64,000 nucleotides of DNA from Massospora cicadina (GCA_022478985.1 JAKSZP010013531.1:1-64000), one strand, 5' to 3'; shown: positions 10,480 through 23,220, counted from the first letter of the stretch. The notes: generated by a model not told the origin, from the letters alone. Translations and numbers: made by a program.

Positions 10480-12200
10480 GAAAATCAGTTCAGCTATTTG
10501 CAGACGCATCTCTGCTTTCTTGAGAACATTGACAAAATTTACACTGAACCTGAGGCCATCCAAGATTCCCTGAGTTAAAGGATTGTAGACCTTCAAATGA
10601 ACATTTTATGTGTTCCTCTGGCCAAGTGCCATTGAAAATGAGACGTCATGGATAAGATGTGGTGAATATTGAACCCTATAAATTATCTTTAAGTTGATAC
10701 TAATAAAGTACAATCAACTATTACCACAAGTTCATAGTTTAAACTATAAGCTTATTGTGCTTAATAATTTATGTTGTATTAAGTTGAGAATTTACTTGGG
10801 ATCAGTAAAATTAGGGATGCGTGCCATCATCCAAGTAATGATAGAAGAGTATGACTATAAAGTGCTATTACCAAGGAGTTATATCTTGAACTATAGTCAC
10901 CGTCTGGTCTATTGTCGCCATAGAATAGATTTTTAAAACTCCATCATACCATAGAAGAAGAACCAGTTATCCAAAGTTGACCAAAAATTCAAAATAGCTC
11001 TATTGAGAAGGATCTGGTGTCGCAAGCAACCTAGTTGTCTACACAAACAATAAAAGGATTTATTTAACAAATTGAATAGTGCTATAATGAGAAAACTAGC
11101 TAGCCAAGAAGACTGTATAAAGATTTAACGCCATCTTAATGAGCCTGAGCAGCATTGTGACTTCCTCATTAAAAAAACTTAAATACAAGTTGGACAGGCC
11201 TCCTCAAAGCTCTAGTTCTCAGGAGATGAATTGGGACTTAAATTAGCGTATCTAATGTTATTATACTAGAATAAATTTTTACAAACTTTCTGCTCTGACT
11301 TTTGAAACAAATTAATTCTCTTGATATTTTTGTCAAAAACCAGGAGAGTAATAAGTTGTTTTAAAAAGGTGATTAAGTTGCTTGATGACCCCCCAAACTT
11401 ACCACTGAAGAAATGGAACAGCATCTTAGCATTACAATATCAAGGTTTTTGACTCTCTCATCAAATTGAGCAGAAAAAATACATATACCAAAATCACTGA
11501 ATAAGACGTTCCTGAATCACACGTTTTCTTAAGTTTGAAAGCTGCTGACTTCATAGCTACCTTCAAGGACAAGTTTACATTTGGGAAAAAAAGATTGCAT
11601 CCTTTTTCCATGTTATGAGGCTGCCATGTAAGGTGAAACTTATCATCAAAAGTTAAAACATACTCTGCTTTGTTTAAGTCACATGGCACAATAGGTTATG
11701 TTTACTCATATGGTAATCTAAATACTTGGGATGAAGAAAAAGAAGCGTTTATCAAAGTATTTGGTTCTCAACAAATCTTGATCATGAAGGAAAAGGCTTT
11801 CATTAGAATTGAGTTAAAATAAACTGAAGCCCTAGCATAATTTATGGTTAATTTCTATATTGAGGATAAAACTCTGATGACCTAAAAATGATCACACTTG
11901 ATGATGCCGTGAAGCTTTTATTGCTGGTTTAAATAGTAATCCTGAATTGGCTATGCACGTTATTTTGGTCAAACAAAGCTTCAACTCTGTTCTAGTTATC
12001 AAAAAATCTCTACTCGATGTGGTTATATACACAAACCAGGATCCACCAAAAAGGCACTTATGAAACCCAAAAGTATATACAATGGAAGAAGAAAACTAAG
12101 AAGGGTGAAAATTAATCTTAACTTACATAAGAATAACCACACTAAATACAATTGCTATAAAAAGAACCCTTCACTCATCAAACGGTGAAGGGGTTAGTTG
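10480..12200 (+). pseudogene. Element A gag remnant
   Basis: Around 11,910-12,010 one frame gives GLNSNPELAMHVILVKQSFN followed by a SVLVIKKSLLD helix, the look of a gypsy capsid C-terminal region. Near 12,140-12,180 HTKYNCYKKNPS may be the wreck of a zinc knuckle. Earlier sequence is too broken to place. Gag would form the particle shell. Confidence 0.4.
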
Positions 12201-12699
12201 GCAAAGGGTCAGGTACCTCTATATCTGAAAATAGTTCCCAAAACCAAAATGTTACCTATTACTCAACTCATGTGTATTGAGAACTGCTCTAGTGATGGCT
12301 CCTAAAGCGTTTATAAAAGTATTGATTGTTATGAATTTCAGTTTACCCTCTATGATCGCCATCCTGGAATGCTTAAACGCCAAAAATATAGACAATTCTC
12401 AAGTCCCATAGTATATTTAACTCAATCAATTCACCGGATGTCCAAAAGTAGTTGACACAACCAATGATGCTGACCATATTTTTGCCCTATTGATTTGACA
12501 CATCTTGAATCTAAGCAGTTTAGCAGAAATCTAGGAGAAGTATAGAAATATTGTAAAGAAGCAAAATGCAACATTTCATATTTTAAAGATTATAGCTTTA
12601 ATACCAAGTTTTGGAGGACCATTTACTAAAGTGGAAGTGGTAATTCAGAAGGTCCAAGTAATATTCATATCTGATCTCTGATATTTAATCAACGTTGTC

Positions 12700-13030
12700 T
12701 CATCTTGACTCATTAAAAAGGCTAAGCTTGTCCAGGACCATGAATGCACTCAGGCTTATACCACTGTGTGTCCATATAACACCAAAGCTATAGATGTTTA
12801 CACTTCTTAGTAATCTTATTTGGGAATTTAAGTTTTTTCAGCTTTTGCTATTACCTTGGACAATATCTTATATGGCATACTCATTGGGACACAATTTATA
12901 TCTATTTGAAAAGTTATAAACATGAAAGATGGGTATCTATCTCTCCTCAATTACAATTTTACCTTTGTGTTGGATAATAAAGAATATAAAAATAAGGAAT
13001 ACACTTGTCTAATATAATAACCTGTTTCCA
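12700..13030 (+). pseudogene. Element A retropepsin, C-terminal half
   Basis: The frame near 12,850-13,010 reads AITLDNILYGILIGTQFIS followed by MKDGYLSLLNYNF. This matches the NPSYDLLIGTQF and LSLLGY landmarks at the end of gypsy-type proteases (compare LDNPSYDLLGT at 16,755 and GYELLIGTSF in element E). The N-terminal DTG loop is not recognisable upstream. Confidence 0.5.
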
Positions 13031-13699
13031 CTTTGCCTTTACATTATTCTACTTTGGGACGAAATAAAAAACTCCCTGAATTAGTAGACGCGACAGATGG
13101 CATACCATTCTATGCTACCAAAGATGTAAAAATTAAGCTATAGGAACAAAGATTGCTCTTAACCAGCATAGCCCTAAAGATACCTCCAAACTGCCAATTA
13201 CACATCACTAGCATTAACAGAAATAAATAAATTAAAAACCGTATTACCAGGTGTATTGACCCAACTTATCAGTGGCCTATTGAGTTACTACTTGGAAACC
13301 TAACAAACCGCGAAATTATATTCAAGAAGCACCAGTAGATTGGTAAAGAAAAAGTGATTACAGATTAAGAAATTGACAAGACACATTTTATTTTTACTCA
13401 ATCTGACCTAGGCCTAGCCAACTGTAACTAAAAATGTATAATACCTCATGTCCAAATCTGATCAATTAAATCAGAAGGAACTTAGAAGGTGCATCAGATA
13501 CTTGATTTTTGATTTTTTTCACGTCAGATGTCAATTAAGTCATACTAAAAAATGTATGCATAGCATTGAAGTAGTATATTTAAGTCCAATACAATTGAAT
13601 CATATAGTTGAAGTAGAGGAGAAATACATGTTGACTGAGATAAAAACAATTTTTTGATTCAAGATTACTTGTGCTCTCTCAGAGCCCATATTTTACATC

Positions 13700-14810
13700 A
13701 CTATTACTCATAAAAGATAAAAAAATGGAGGTCATGAATTAGTGTTTTTATACAGAAAGCTAGAAAGCCTTATAAAGAAGGATAGCTATACAAGTCCACA
13801 AAAAGATGATTCTTTAGCCTGACTTTCCAGATCATATTTCTTCTCCATGATGGACCACACCAGCAGCTACTGGCAGATGGTATTATTGCCAGAAGATTAA
13901 TAAAACTGAACCTTAATATTTACAGAAGGATTATTTCAGCCTACCTGGCTCCCCAGGAATTATGTAACACGCTAACCTTATTTCATGAATGATAGACTTT
14001 ATCATTCTAGATCTTAAATTGAGGTGTGTGATTGTTAAATTTATATAGTAAGGTTTTCAAAAACTTTTACCAATCATCTATATCATCTTATGTCAGATGT
14101 TATAACAATTATGGAAAAACAAAACTAAAACTAAACCCACAAAGTATACCCTCTTATAAAAGGAATTGATTTTTAAGGGCATGTCATAGTACATGAAGAC
14201 ATTCCCCCTATATGATAAAGTCAAAGCGATTTTCAAGATGCTGAATTGTAGTTTCTTAGAAATATACAGGTACATTAAGTATAATGGGGCATTAAAACAG
14301 TTTTTACCCAATATTGTTCAATTCATTGAACCTCTCATTCACTTAATTAAGTACACCTTTTTATATGGATAGTAGAAAAAAATAGCGTTTGAGACATAGA
14401 ATAATTATAAAAACAAAGACCAATATTGACATCTGCGTTATGAAAAAATCACATATCTTCTTCATAGAAGCATCTTATCTAGCAGTATGGGCCGTTCTCT
14501 CACAGTTAGATGATGATGGCATTGAATTTATGGTACTTTATTACAAAGTAATACTATTGAAAACTGATCAAAATTATAGTGACATGGAGAAGAAATGCAT
14601 ATCAGTTTTACTTGTGGTAAAACACTTTTTCCCTTTCTTTACAGTACAAATTCTACAGTAGTTACAGACCATGCTTTTTTAAAGCGTCTACAAAAAATAA
14701 AAGTTATAATTAGAATGCTAGCCTGATGGTCTCTAAATTTACAGTATATGATGTGAATATATTTTAAATAGCAGGCAGTAAAAGCATGAATGTGGATGGT
14801 TTGACCCAAC
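13700..14810 (+). pseudogene. Element A reverse transcriptase and RNase H
   Basis: RT palm remnants around 13,770-13,900 include KKDSYTSP and SYWQMVLLPED, the SGYWQI region of gypsy RTs; the YxDD motif is lost. RNase H is better preserved: 14,389-14,661 has ASYLAVWAVLSQLDDDG, QNYSDMEKKCISVLLVVKHF, and then VVTDHA-like and QYMM-like segments in other frames, ending at AGSKSMNVDGLTQLSM (14,773-14,820), the usual end of the RNase H/tether region. Confidence 0.65.
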
Positions 14811-14819
14811 TATCCATGC

Positions 14820-15690
14820 TCCATCTAGACAACAGCAAATCTGAACTGTTGCATGACCTACTCATGAAGCCAGACTCTTGGGAGAGTATAGATGAACCAG
14901 TTCAAGAGATGTTGAAGAGACACTTGCAAGCAAAGGTTCTCAATATTATTATACAAGTAAGTCAAAACAGATTAATTAACTTTCTTAATCTCTTTTGTAC
15001 GGGTACAAGCTATAATGTAAACCCACACTACCTTTTGACATAGAGGAGCCAGAAAAACTTAAAAATTAATAAAATTTAATGTTAATAGGAAGAAATTCTA
15101 GACTTCTTAGTGGAAGTTTTAGATTATAGAATAACAAGACAGTAACAATTTCTGTATAAGATTAAGTACATTTATAAGCCAATGAATATCTCAGCAGCCA
15201 TTTCTAACCACAAGTTTAGATGCTGTAGATGTTTCATAAAATTATAAGGAGAAAAATAATATCTCCTTATTGGAATTTATTATTTCACAAAATGTATCAA
15301 GGCATTTACATTCCCGCACAAACTGCTAATGCCACTGATGGCTTCTTATATTAGTATACTTTTTCAGCATGGCTGTACTCAGGTATTACTATTAGAATAA
15401 GTGTAAGTAAAAATTAACATGTGAGTTGTGAAAAACCTAGCAACCAGCATGGGGACACAACAACTTTCCCAGAGCCCTGCAACCCATCATCAAATGAAAA
15501 TATAGAATGAGTAAATGAGACTCTAGTTTCAATATTTAGGAAGATGCTACTTCTGATTCCTTACACTGGTGTCAATGCCTCCCAAAAGCACTGATGGATT
15601 ATGGGATCAGCTAACATCATTGCCAGGCATCACCTATACTAGGGTTTAAGCCTAGACCTTGGGTTTCAATATATTTATTTTAATATAATG
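14820..15690 (+). pseudogene. Element A integrase remnant (weak)
   Basis: Following RNase H there is an 85-codon open frame (14,786-15,043) that runs through the tether, then fragments such as VNETLVSIFRKML and ANIIARHH near 15,500-15,630 in the place of an integrase core end (compare the [10 protein letters not shown] motif of element C). The zinc-binding part is not visible. Assignment is by order and one motif. Confidence 0.4.
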
Positions 15691-16172
15691 AACTTCCCAA
15701 ATAACCTTTGCATTTGTTTATATACAGTTCATTGCCAACCCTATTTTTTAAGGGTTAAAACTTTTATATATTATAACTATAAATGACGGTTTGATCCCTG
15801 AATCATTTTGGAAAATGAGCTAACAAGTATTAATTGTTTTCATAGTGATTCACTAACCTATGGGATTTAGAGCTCTCCTATTTATCTTACTCCCTATCTC
15901 ATGTGATAAAACTGAGATAGTACATCCTGATCTATTCACAGTTCAAATAAAGTATATACTGATCGTTTATTACTATATTCCTGATTCTTCCCTAGTACAG
16001 TAGATAGAACTATTATTTTCTTTATAAGCTTTTCCCCTTATACTTTATTAAAATTATTAATGTTCCTTGGGCCTCTGAACCAGACTTAAGCTTGATTTGA
16101 TTGTATTTAGAATTTTATGATAAAAACATCTAACTATTCCTTATCAGCGTGTCCCATTAGCAATTTGCTAAT
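15691..16172 (+). repeat. LTR-like non-coding stretch ending at a primer binding site
   Basis: AT-rich, no coding remnant, and it ends three bases or so before a TGGTGCTCACCACAG primer site. That is where the end of a 5' LTR belongs. It may be the LTR of element H, the 3' LTR of element A, or one LTR shared by tandem elements. Its left end is not defined. Confidence 0.4.
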
Positions 16173-16174
16173 AC

Positions 16175-16189
16175 TGGTGCTCACCACAG
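16175..16189 (+). other. Primer binding site (TGGTGCTCACCACAG)
   Basis: One transition away from the site at 46,420 (TGGTGCTCACTACAG) and placed right after LTR-like DNA. It would prime minus-strand DNA synthesis of element H. Confidence 0.55.
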
Positions 16190-16830
16190 AGGCCTTTGAG
16201 CTATGTGATGAAAATATCTATTTATAAAAATGAGATTAATTCAGTTAAGAGGACCAACCTTCAGATCAGGTGAGGTGTTAACCCAATGGAACAACACTTC
16301 CCAGTATAAGGTGACTCTCTTGCATCTTATAAGCTTGGATTTTGAACCACTTTTGAGTTTACCTTACCTTCCATTGATCAAAGCCAGTAACAACTCTTTC
16401 ATGAAAATATCTACAATATTATACAACAATTAATAATGAGATCTACACTGTGGGAGGCTGTTCCAGTAAGCCTGAGCTAATACCGTTCCTTCACTGTATG
16501 TGGCTTATATTCCTCTTCCCAAAGCACAATAGAATTGACCTTGGGCCAAACAATGCCTACAGAGCATTTGCTTTTCAGCCATTTGCCATCTCCTTTAAGT
16601 AGTAGGAATCATCACCACAAAGTAGATTGCCAGCTAGGACTTACTATACTATATGGAGTAAGGTATGGCTGGATCACAAAGTACTTGATCTATTGGTGAC
16701 CACTCATCATTGTTTATCCAATTCAGAAAGTTAGCGTAGATACCTCTTATATCACCCTGGATAACCCCAGCTATGATCTCCTAGGGACCTAGTTTCTATA
16801 GGATATTATGCCATAGTAAATTATGACATT
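16190..16830 (+). pseudogene. Element H: gag remnant joined to protease end (deleted)
   Basis: A 67-codon frame (16,230-16,433) follows the primer site, as gag would. Only ~500 bp later, 16,735-16,800 reads VDTSYITLDNPSYDLLGT, the C-terminal part of a gypsy retropepsin. The distance is far too short for a complete gag, so most of gag has been deleted. No RT follows. Confidence 0.5.
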
Positions 16831-18145
16831 GGACCTTTTTCCCTCTTGGGACATAAAGTTCCACTGGTGTTTGAGACTTCTTGAAAATAATTAATATGGA
16901 GATCATAGCTTTATCCTGCCTTTTAGAAAATGAAAATTGGATCAATTTAAAAATTTTTGTGTAAGGGTTTTTATGTGCAAATACCCCCTCCTGTAGTAGA
17001 GGAACATGAGTTATTGCCACTTTATTTACTCTAGTCAACTTTCATACCACCCAAGTCTAAGGTTATAGATAACACCCATGATCATGTTTATAAAAGCAGG
17101 GCATTTATTAAGATTTGGGGGATGGAGAATCCCTCTGTAATTTTGAGTTGGCACCCCTACAGCTGGATTAGAGGTTTTCTTTTCAAAAAAGGGGAACTTA
17201 AGACCTCATCTCTCCCAATCTTCTCTGAGGGGGACCTCAATCAAAACATGGATTAGCGACGGTCTGCATTATCCTGATAGAGGGGGCTAAGTTGCCATGC
17301 CCCACACCAGCCCTAATTCCAAGTCAGACTTACCTTGAGAAGATTTCTCTCGTGTGTTGAGAGATTTCTCAACTTTGGGAGCAGGGATGCTGAGCCCATG
17401 CCATTAAAACCCCACTCCCACCAATCCCCAAGTTGCCACCAGATAAGGAGTCCCCCATTACAACTCCAACCTAACCCTCCCAGAGAGCTCCCCACACAAA
17501 AGATTGATACAGGTTTGTGTATTAAAATGAGGAAAAGAGAAATATCATACCTTGACAGTCATTACTTGCCTTACCTTACACTCAACTGCCACCAACTTAA
17601 ACTGCAGCCAAATTGAATAAATTATCTGAAGTTTGGGGCCCACCTCTGTTCTGTACTCAGACCTAACCCTAGGTTTTTTGGCCTCTTCTCCTTTATTGGC
17701 TTGATCCCATTCTCTGCACAAATTTGGGTCTCTTTTAGGATTTTGTTGAGATTTAAGGGTCAGGTCCTTTGAAGGCTACACAAGAATCAGTCGTAGGTAA
17801 CTACAGCAGAATCTCTTAGTGTTACTTCTTCCTTAAGGCAATCTCTCAAATGAAATGGCGTCATTGAGGCAATATCTGTTCACTTGATCAGGCAAGGATC
17901 TCTAGTCAAAGTTAGGATATCTCTTAACAGAAAAGCGTCATTGAGGAAATCTCTGCTATCTGAGCAGCAAAAGCTTGCATAAGATGCAGGCAATCTCTAG
18001 TTGAAACTAGACATAGATAACAATAAAAAAATTTATTAGATCAAGCATAATTTCACTGAAAATTAGTTGGTACTTTAGTTAGTACCTAAAAGAATCAAGA
18101 ATAAAATAAAATAAAGGAAGGGGATATTCCAGATGGCAAGAGATA
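16831..18145 (+). other. Unassigned, with a promoter-like box and imperfect repeats
   Basis: No recognisable protein. TTTATAAAAGCAGGG at about 17,088-17,103 looks like a TATA box, perhaps from an LTR. A Pro-rich frame lies at 17,335-17,616. The motif GCGTCATTGAGG occurs at 17,858 and 17,935 (77 bp apart) in related surroundings. The AAGGCAATCTCTCAA...TCATTGAGGC pattern at 17,835-17,870 recurs at about 33,550-33,590, so LTR fragments of one family occur at both places. Confidence 0.35.
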
Positions 18146-19078
18146 TGTAAGTCTTGGGAAGAAACCATATGGATTGGGGCCAATTATTGTTCTGCATAAA
18201 AAAGGGACAGAAGCCGGCATCTGTACCTCTCATACCCAGGGCGATATGACCATGTGGTGGATGAGAGGTGGGTCACAGCATACCCCCATAGGGTTGCAGT
18301 TCCCCTCCCTACTTTATCCTCCGTCAAGCTGGTGGAAAATATTTGGAGGGTTTGCCAAGAGGTGGCGAAGGCCTGAGGTTTAGCTTTAGAGGCTGTTTTT
18401 CACTCTTTAGAGCAATAAGCTCTGGAGATAAAATTGAGCAAACAACCCCATACCTGCCAAGATCACACCATTGCACCAAAACCGTCCCTATTGCTGACAT
18501 TTATGGAAGCGGTCAACCACTTCCCCACCAACTAGCCAAGCATTATGTGGCCTGGCCCTGGGCTCTACCTGCTGGCTTCCCAAAATGTTTCTAACAGTGC
18601 AAAATGCATGTGCGCAACAAAAAAATAAATTCAGATAATGAGCCTGAAATAAACTCAGCTAATGATTCCAGACCCAAGTTGGTATCAAAATGGGTCTGAT
18701 GGACCAAGTATCTTGATCATTTTATGTTTATTACCAATGGCAGTTGCACATGAATCACAATTTTACCCAGCGAGCTTTTAGGCAACAGTCCCTGAAAAGT
18801 ACCGCTGTCACTCCATTTTCTCAATTTTTCCCATCTAAAAATGAAAACAGAAATCCTAAAAAACCCCCATATTTTGGTCTTAAGCATATATTTAAAATAT
18901 AAATTGTGGTGATCCCTAATCTAAGCTTTCCTGTCTGGTCTTCATGGCTGGTTTTCTCAATTTTAGCACGTCATTTTGGATGGCTGTGTCTGCGACATTC
19001 TGGTTTAGGTTTTAGGTGGTAACTCACCCAAAGTTCCAGGTTAGTCTTAACTTTTTTATCAGCACTCTCTAAGACTTA
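18146..19078 (+). repeat. Element B 5' LTR
   Basis: Begins TGTAAGTCTTGGG and aligns over its length with 23,752-24,681. Shared landmarks are GGGCGATATG, CATGTGGTGGATGAGAG, TCTGGTCTTCATGGC and AGTTCCAGGTT. The right end is set by the primer site at 19,080. A 69-codon and an 83-codon open frame inside it are chance frames of LTR sequence. Confidence 0.75.
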
Positions 19079-19079
19079 A

Positions 19080-19094
19080 TGGTGCAACTATAAC
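19080..19094 (+). other. Element B primer binding site (TGGTGCAACTATAAC)
   Basis: Starts with TGG immediately after the 5' LTR end. It shares only the first six bases with the TGGTGCTCACTACAG site of the other families, so a different tRNA may be used. Confidence 0.45.
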
Positions 19095-19940
19095 TCTGAC
19101 CCTCTTCATCTCACCCTTTGTGTGATGTGCCAAATGGGGTTTCTTATACCAGCATAAAACATCTTTCAAGTTGGCTGAGACCAGCACAATCCTGGCCCCA
19201 GTAGGTCAGTACATTCAAGACCTGCACTTGTGTTTGATGTAGTCCGTTGATGACACTGGAGCCAGCTGCAACAGGTTCAGAGCGGATTTTTTCCTTTTTC
19301 CATTGGTTACTGCCATCAGCTTAGTAAGACCAAAAACGCTCACCCACAAGCAGGATTACGCTTATTTCTGCTACCAGTGGAAATACATTTGGGCTCACAC
19401 TGGGTATTATTCTTGGCCTGAAATAGACATGGGGCAGCAGATAAATTCATGAATTTTGGTTTTAGCATAAGTTGGAATTGGACTTGGATGTAGGCATAGA
19501 GGTGGTAGTTGCAACTTCCGCCGTACAATCAACCTACAAAGTGTGTCACCTAGTCACGTTCTGAGTGGGAAACTTTAAATTCTGCGATAATTTCTTGGCC
19601 ATGTCTGACCTGGTATTCTCAGCTATCATTAGTGTGGGTTGGTGGATACGCCAACATGTGAATGTCAACTCAGCCTTGAACATGTACTCTCTAGAAATGC
19701 TCATGGTGGCAGAGAGATCCCACTCCTTGACACTTTGGGTTAAGTGCAGAACATAGGTGCCATTTTCACGCTTGTTACACCCGTGGGTTTGCCTCCTGAT
19801 TTCCCTTGTACCTGGTAGTATATAAGGATATTTTTGATATGGAGAATGTTACTCAACTTCTGCCACACTAAAAGTATGACATTAAGTTCCACACAAAATC
19901 AGAAGTGGGCAACATCTATTGTCCACTATACCCCCATATG
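19095..19940 (+). pseudogene. Element B gag/protease remnant
   Basis: Around 19,245-19,265 one frame reads VDDTGASCNRF, which looks like the LxDTGAS-N-F active-site loop of a retropepsin. A 63-codon frame (19,565-19,756) follows that may be the protease C-terminal half. Almost no room remains for gag between the primer site and this loop, so gag is deleted or unrecognisable. Confidence 0.45.
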
Positions 19941-21760
19941 GCGGAAGAGAAAATGGCCTTGGGCGTGTGGATTAATGACATGCTTATGAAGAAGTGGCTT
20001 TTCAAGGAGACATCCCCCAGTCACCCCCTATTGTGTTTTCAAAAAAGGCCGATGGCACACTGCACCCTTGCATGAATTAGGGTGTCAGAATTGCATATGA
20101 CCACGTAATCCAACCTTTTGACTGAGTATAAGATTTGACAATTAAGTTATAATTTTATAGGGTCAGCAATAGTGGCCAATTGATGGGGATATTGTTGGGC
20201 ATCATCCCTGATGATATTAGTGGTCGCTGACAGATGAATTATTGTCAGGCATCATCCCCAATAATATTTGAGTCCGCCAATAGATGACAATTTCGTTGGG
20301 CATCATCCCTGACAAAATCAAGCAATAATTCGAGATTGGAATAACACCCAATAGTTGAATTATAGGGAATTGTTCAGAGCGGAATGGATTGAAGTCATCA
20401 GAAACTACCAAAACATTTGAGCGCCAGAGGAAGAGTAGAATCATCATTGGCCAAAACAATTGGTTTCGTTTACCTAATACCAATTGTTTGGTCTGCCAAA
20501 CACCCAAGGATTATGCTGCCTAAGAAACCCAAGGCAACGGTACCCAACAAGATTTGGTGCCTAACACTGAGGGTCAAACCAGTATAGGAGCACAAATAAT
20601 TCTCAGCGGGCGGCTGAAAAGTTGTGTGCTGATTCCAATTATAAAAACCTCAAATTATTCCCTAGTAAAAGCAGATTAAAATTGATAATAACTTTATTGT
20701 TTAACTTTGGTTGTTTAAACATTACTATTAAGAGAGTGCAAAGATGAGATATCCTTAAGTTGGTTTTATCAAAATCTCCGCTTGGCTCTGCAAAAAGGGA
20801 ATAGAAAAAGTGTTCCCTACCAGTATCAAAATATCTTCAAGAAGAATCACCTGTCTAGCGTTGGATAATACATTCAACGTGGCTTTTGGGGATTTAACTT
20901 TAATAATAGTCTTCATACTATTATTGCCCCAGTCTATCAAATTCAATCAATTAATCAATGCAAGGTTCCACGAATCTGTGCAGTTGAAATCTAGGGCCAG
21001 AAGAGAGCCATTTAAGCCCAAGATTTTAACATATGGTCACCTCAACAACATCACAGTTCACAACCCCTACCCGCTTCTGCTGGAACAAACAATTGCCCAA
21101 GCAATTACAAAGTTGAGAGTAAATTTAAAAATTAAATCAGATGAATGCTTTTAACCAAATTTGAGAAGCCAAAGATCATGAAATGCTTACCACTACTTGC
21201 ACAAAGTGAGGTATATTCCAATTTCGTTTAATGCCTACCAGGTTAAAGAACGCGCCTTCCAGATTCCAGCGGATTTTGACAACATGCTGGGCGATCTGCT
21301 CAGTGCGTGTGCTATTGCTTACATTGATGACATCCCCATCCACTCCTCAACCCTCAAACAGCACGCTATAGATCTGGAGGCTGTACTTGACGCTCTGCAC
21401 AAGGCAAGGCTATTTGTGAAGCCATCAAAGTGCAAGTTATTCCATGATGAAGCTCCCTTTTTGGGTAGCCTAGTATTAATAGATGGTTACACTATTCCGC
21501 CCTGTAAAATTGAGGACATACTCAAATGGAACCCTGACGACCCAGAATCAATTGCAGAGCCACTTGGGCACCATTATTTTCTTGAAAAAATTCTCTCTCA
21601 CCCTCTTGCATCTGGATGCGACACTGCACCCCCTCACCAGCAAAGACCCATTCTGTTGGACCTCAAATTGCCAGCAGGCATTTAATGCTATCAAACAGGT
21701 CTTCATGTCACCGCCTGTGCTCAAGCATGCTAACACAACCAAACCCTTCATTGTTGTATG
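19941..21760 (+). pseudogene. Element B reverse transcriptase, split by an insertion
   Basis: The start (19,957-20,080) reads INDMLMKKWLFKETSPSHP and then a KRPMAHCTL-like segment, the fingers of gypsy RT. After about 0.9 kb of inserted or scrambled DNA, 21,025-21,100 gives a YGHLNNITVHNPYPLL segment. Then 21,197-21,685 gives RAFQIPADFDNMLGDLLSAC, AYIDDIPIHSS (YIDD intact, 21,327-21,338) and LHKARLFVKPSKCKLF. Connection motifs follow in another frame (FNAIKQVFMSPPVLKHA, to 21,764). The duplicated fingers segment suggests rearrangement rather than one clean insertion. Confidence 0.75.
20190..20320 (+). repeat. Three-copy ~51-bp tandem repeat inside element B
   Basis: The motif TTGTYRGGCATCATCCCYRA recurs starting near 20,192, 20,242 and 20,294, each with a related spacer (...GACAGATGAATTA, ...AATAGATGACAA). 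It lies in the ~0.9 kb that separates two parts of RT. Period about 51 bp, imperfect copies. Confidence 0.7.
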
Positions 21761-22070
21761 TTAAACCCCTTCTGCAACATTGGAAGCGGTCTTGTTGCAG
21801 AAATATGAGGGAGAGAGCGCCCAGTAGTGTATTTCTCCCACAAATTATGTCCATGGAGCAGAACTGGGCTATTAAGGATAAAAAGGTGACAGCTGTATCA
21901 TGGACGCTAAACTTTTGGCAGTACCTCCTGCAGGGCGCCATGCTTGAGGTGACAGTGCAAACGGATACTTAAGCCCTCATGTACTTTCACAATCTGCAGA
22001 AGTTGGTGCACTGTCAAACCTGGATGTACTGTGACCTATTCAGTTGAAACTCTAATTACGAATTTGTAAA
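21761..22070 (+). pseudogene. Element B RNase H
   Basis: Directly follows the RT connection. Segments read VVYFSHKLCPMEQNWAI-like (in two frames), KKVTAVSWTLNFWQYLLQGA and VTVQTDT, matching the MNY...E.L.W..YL.G and TDH landmarks of gypsy RNase H. It would degrade RNA in the RNA:DNA hybrid. A stop follows QTDT at 21,970. Confidence 0.65.
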
Positions 22071-22329
22071 GTGGTCACTGAACGTTCTCCCCAATTTCCT
22101 CATCTGCAACCCCATCTTATGTCCCATAGAGGTGGAGAAGCAAGAGCTCACCACATTGAATCCACCGACCAAATTCTATACATTACCTCACCCAAAATTT
22201 TGTTTAAAATCTGGACCCAACTGCCCCCTTGTCTGCACAAATTTTGGCTCACCAGATGACTTGCCCTGAAGGCTTGGAGTTGTTGATGCAGCTCACAGAT
22301 ATTTTACACAAGCGTTCCCATCACTCAGT

Positions 22330-23220
22330 GGACATGGAAAGAATTCCGTTTCATTATTAGTTGTGGTGCCCCTTCAGCTTCACACCAAAGCGATTCAAGC
22401 CCACAATAATCCCCATGCGGTTGGTCACTATAAAGTAAAAAAGTGCCTTGACTTAGTGAAGCATACGTACGGATGGCTGGGGATCTCAAAAGACATCCAC
22501 TCATGGATAGCAAGTTGCATTAACTGTATATGGGAAAAACCAGACCGCTCTGGGCAAAACAGCCTTCTCCACCCACTGCAACAGGATGAGGGGCTATGGA
22601 CGTTAGTGTTCATCGAATTCATAGTTGATCCCCTACCTCAAATGGCCACATTGAAATATGGTCGTTGTAGACCAGTTTACCAAATTCGCTCTGTATATCC
22701 CCTGCTTGACTTCTGAAAACTCTGAGAAAACAGCTCATCTTTTCATCTTCCATGTATTCTCCATCTTTGGCTTATCCCAGAAGATCATGAGTAATAGGGG
22801 GTCTGCAGTTCATGGCGTGCTTTTGGATGGCCCTTCTGGCCATCCTAAAATTCATTTATGCCAGTCCACAGCGTACAACCCCCAATCAGATGGCCAGACG
22901 GAGTGAGTTAATCAAGTCCTGGAGAAGTATCTCAAGTGTTATGCCATCAATGAGCAAAATACTTGGGCGGACGACTTTCCACAGCTCAGTTAACTTACAA
23001 TAATGCCTCACACGTTTCCCTGTGGTTCTCACTGTATGAAGCGAGTTTGGGGTACAGCCCTTCCTTTTCTCCTAGACCCTGTTTTCGTCCTGAGGTTCCT
23101 GGGTCAGAGAAGCATGCTCAGCAAATCCAGGCCACTAAGTCCCTGGTCTGCAAGAACCTACCAAAGCAATTTTGACTATAAGCGATTTGCTGACTGAAAG
23201 CGCCTGCCTGCCCCCAATTT
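22330..23220 (+). pseudogene. Element B integrase
   Basis: The zinc-binding part at 22,385-22,560 has AHNNPHAVGHYKVKK and ASCINCIWEKPDRSG (HH-CC). The catalytic core follows: VVVDQFTKFALYIPC (first Asp), KIMSNRGSAVH, where the usual SDRGS Asp has become Asn, and STAYNPQSDGQTE (Glu), all in the 22,658-22,906 frame. QLTYNNASH (22,985 onward) follows in another frame. The Asp-to-Asn change alone would abolish strand transfer. Confidence 0.8.

Larger units (their letters stand above)
10450..15690 (+). mobile_element. Element A: heavily decayed Ty3/gypsy retrotransposon
   Basis: In order on the plus strand I can see gag capsid tail, protease C-terminal half, reverse transcriptase, RNase H and a weak integrase. 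The order (RT before integrase) is that of Ty3/gypsy. Stops are dense, base composition is very AT-rich, and few frames exceed 80 codons, so it is among the oldest copies in the window. LTR ends are not certain. Confidence 0.65.

Noticed and set aside
17858..17947. Short spaced repeats (GCGTCATTGAGG twice) considered as a CRISPR-like array
   Set aside because: Only two imperfect copies in LTR-like eukaryotic DNA with a related copy elsewhere (33,550); no array structure.
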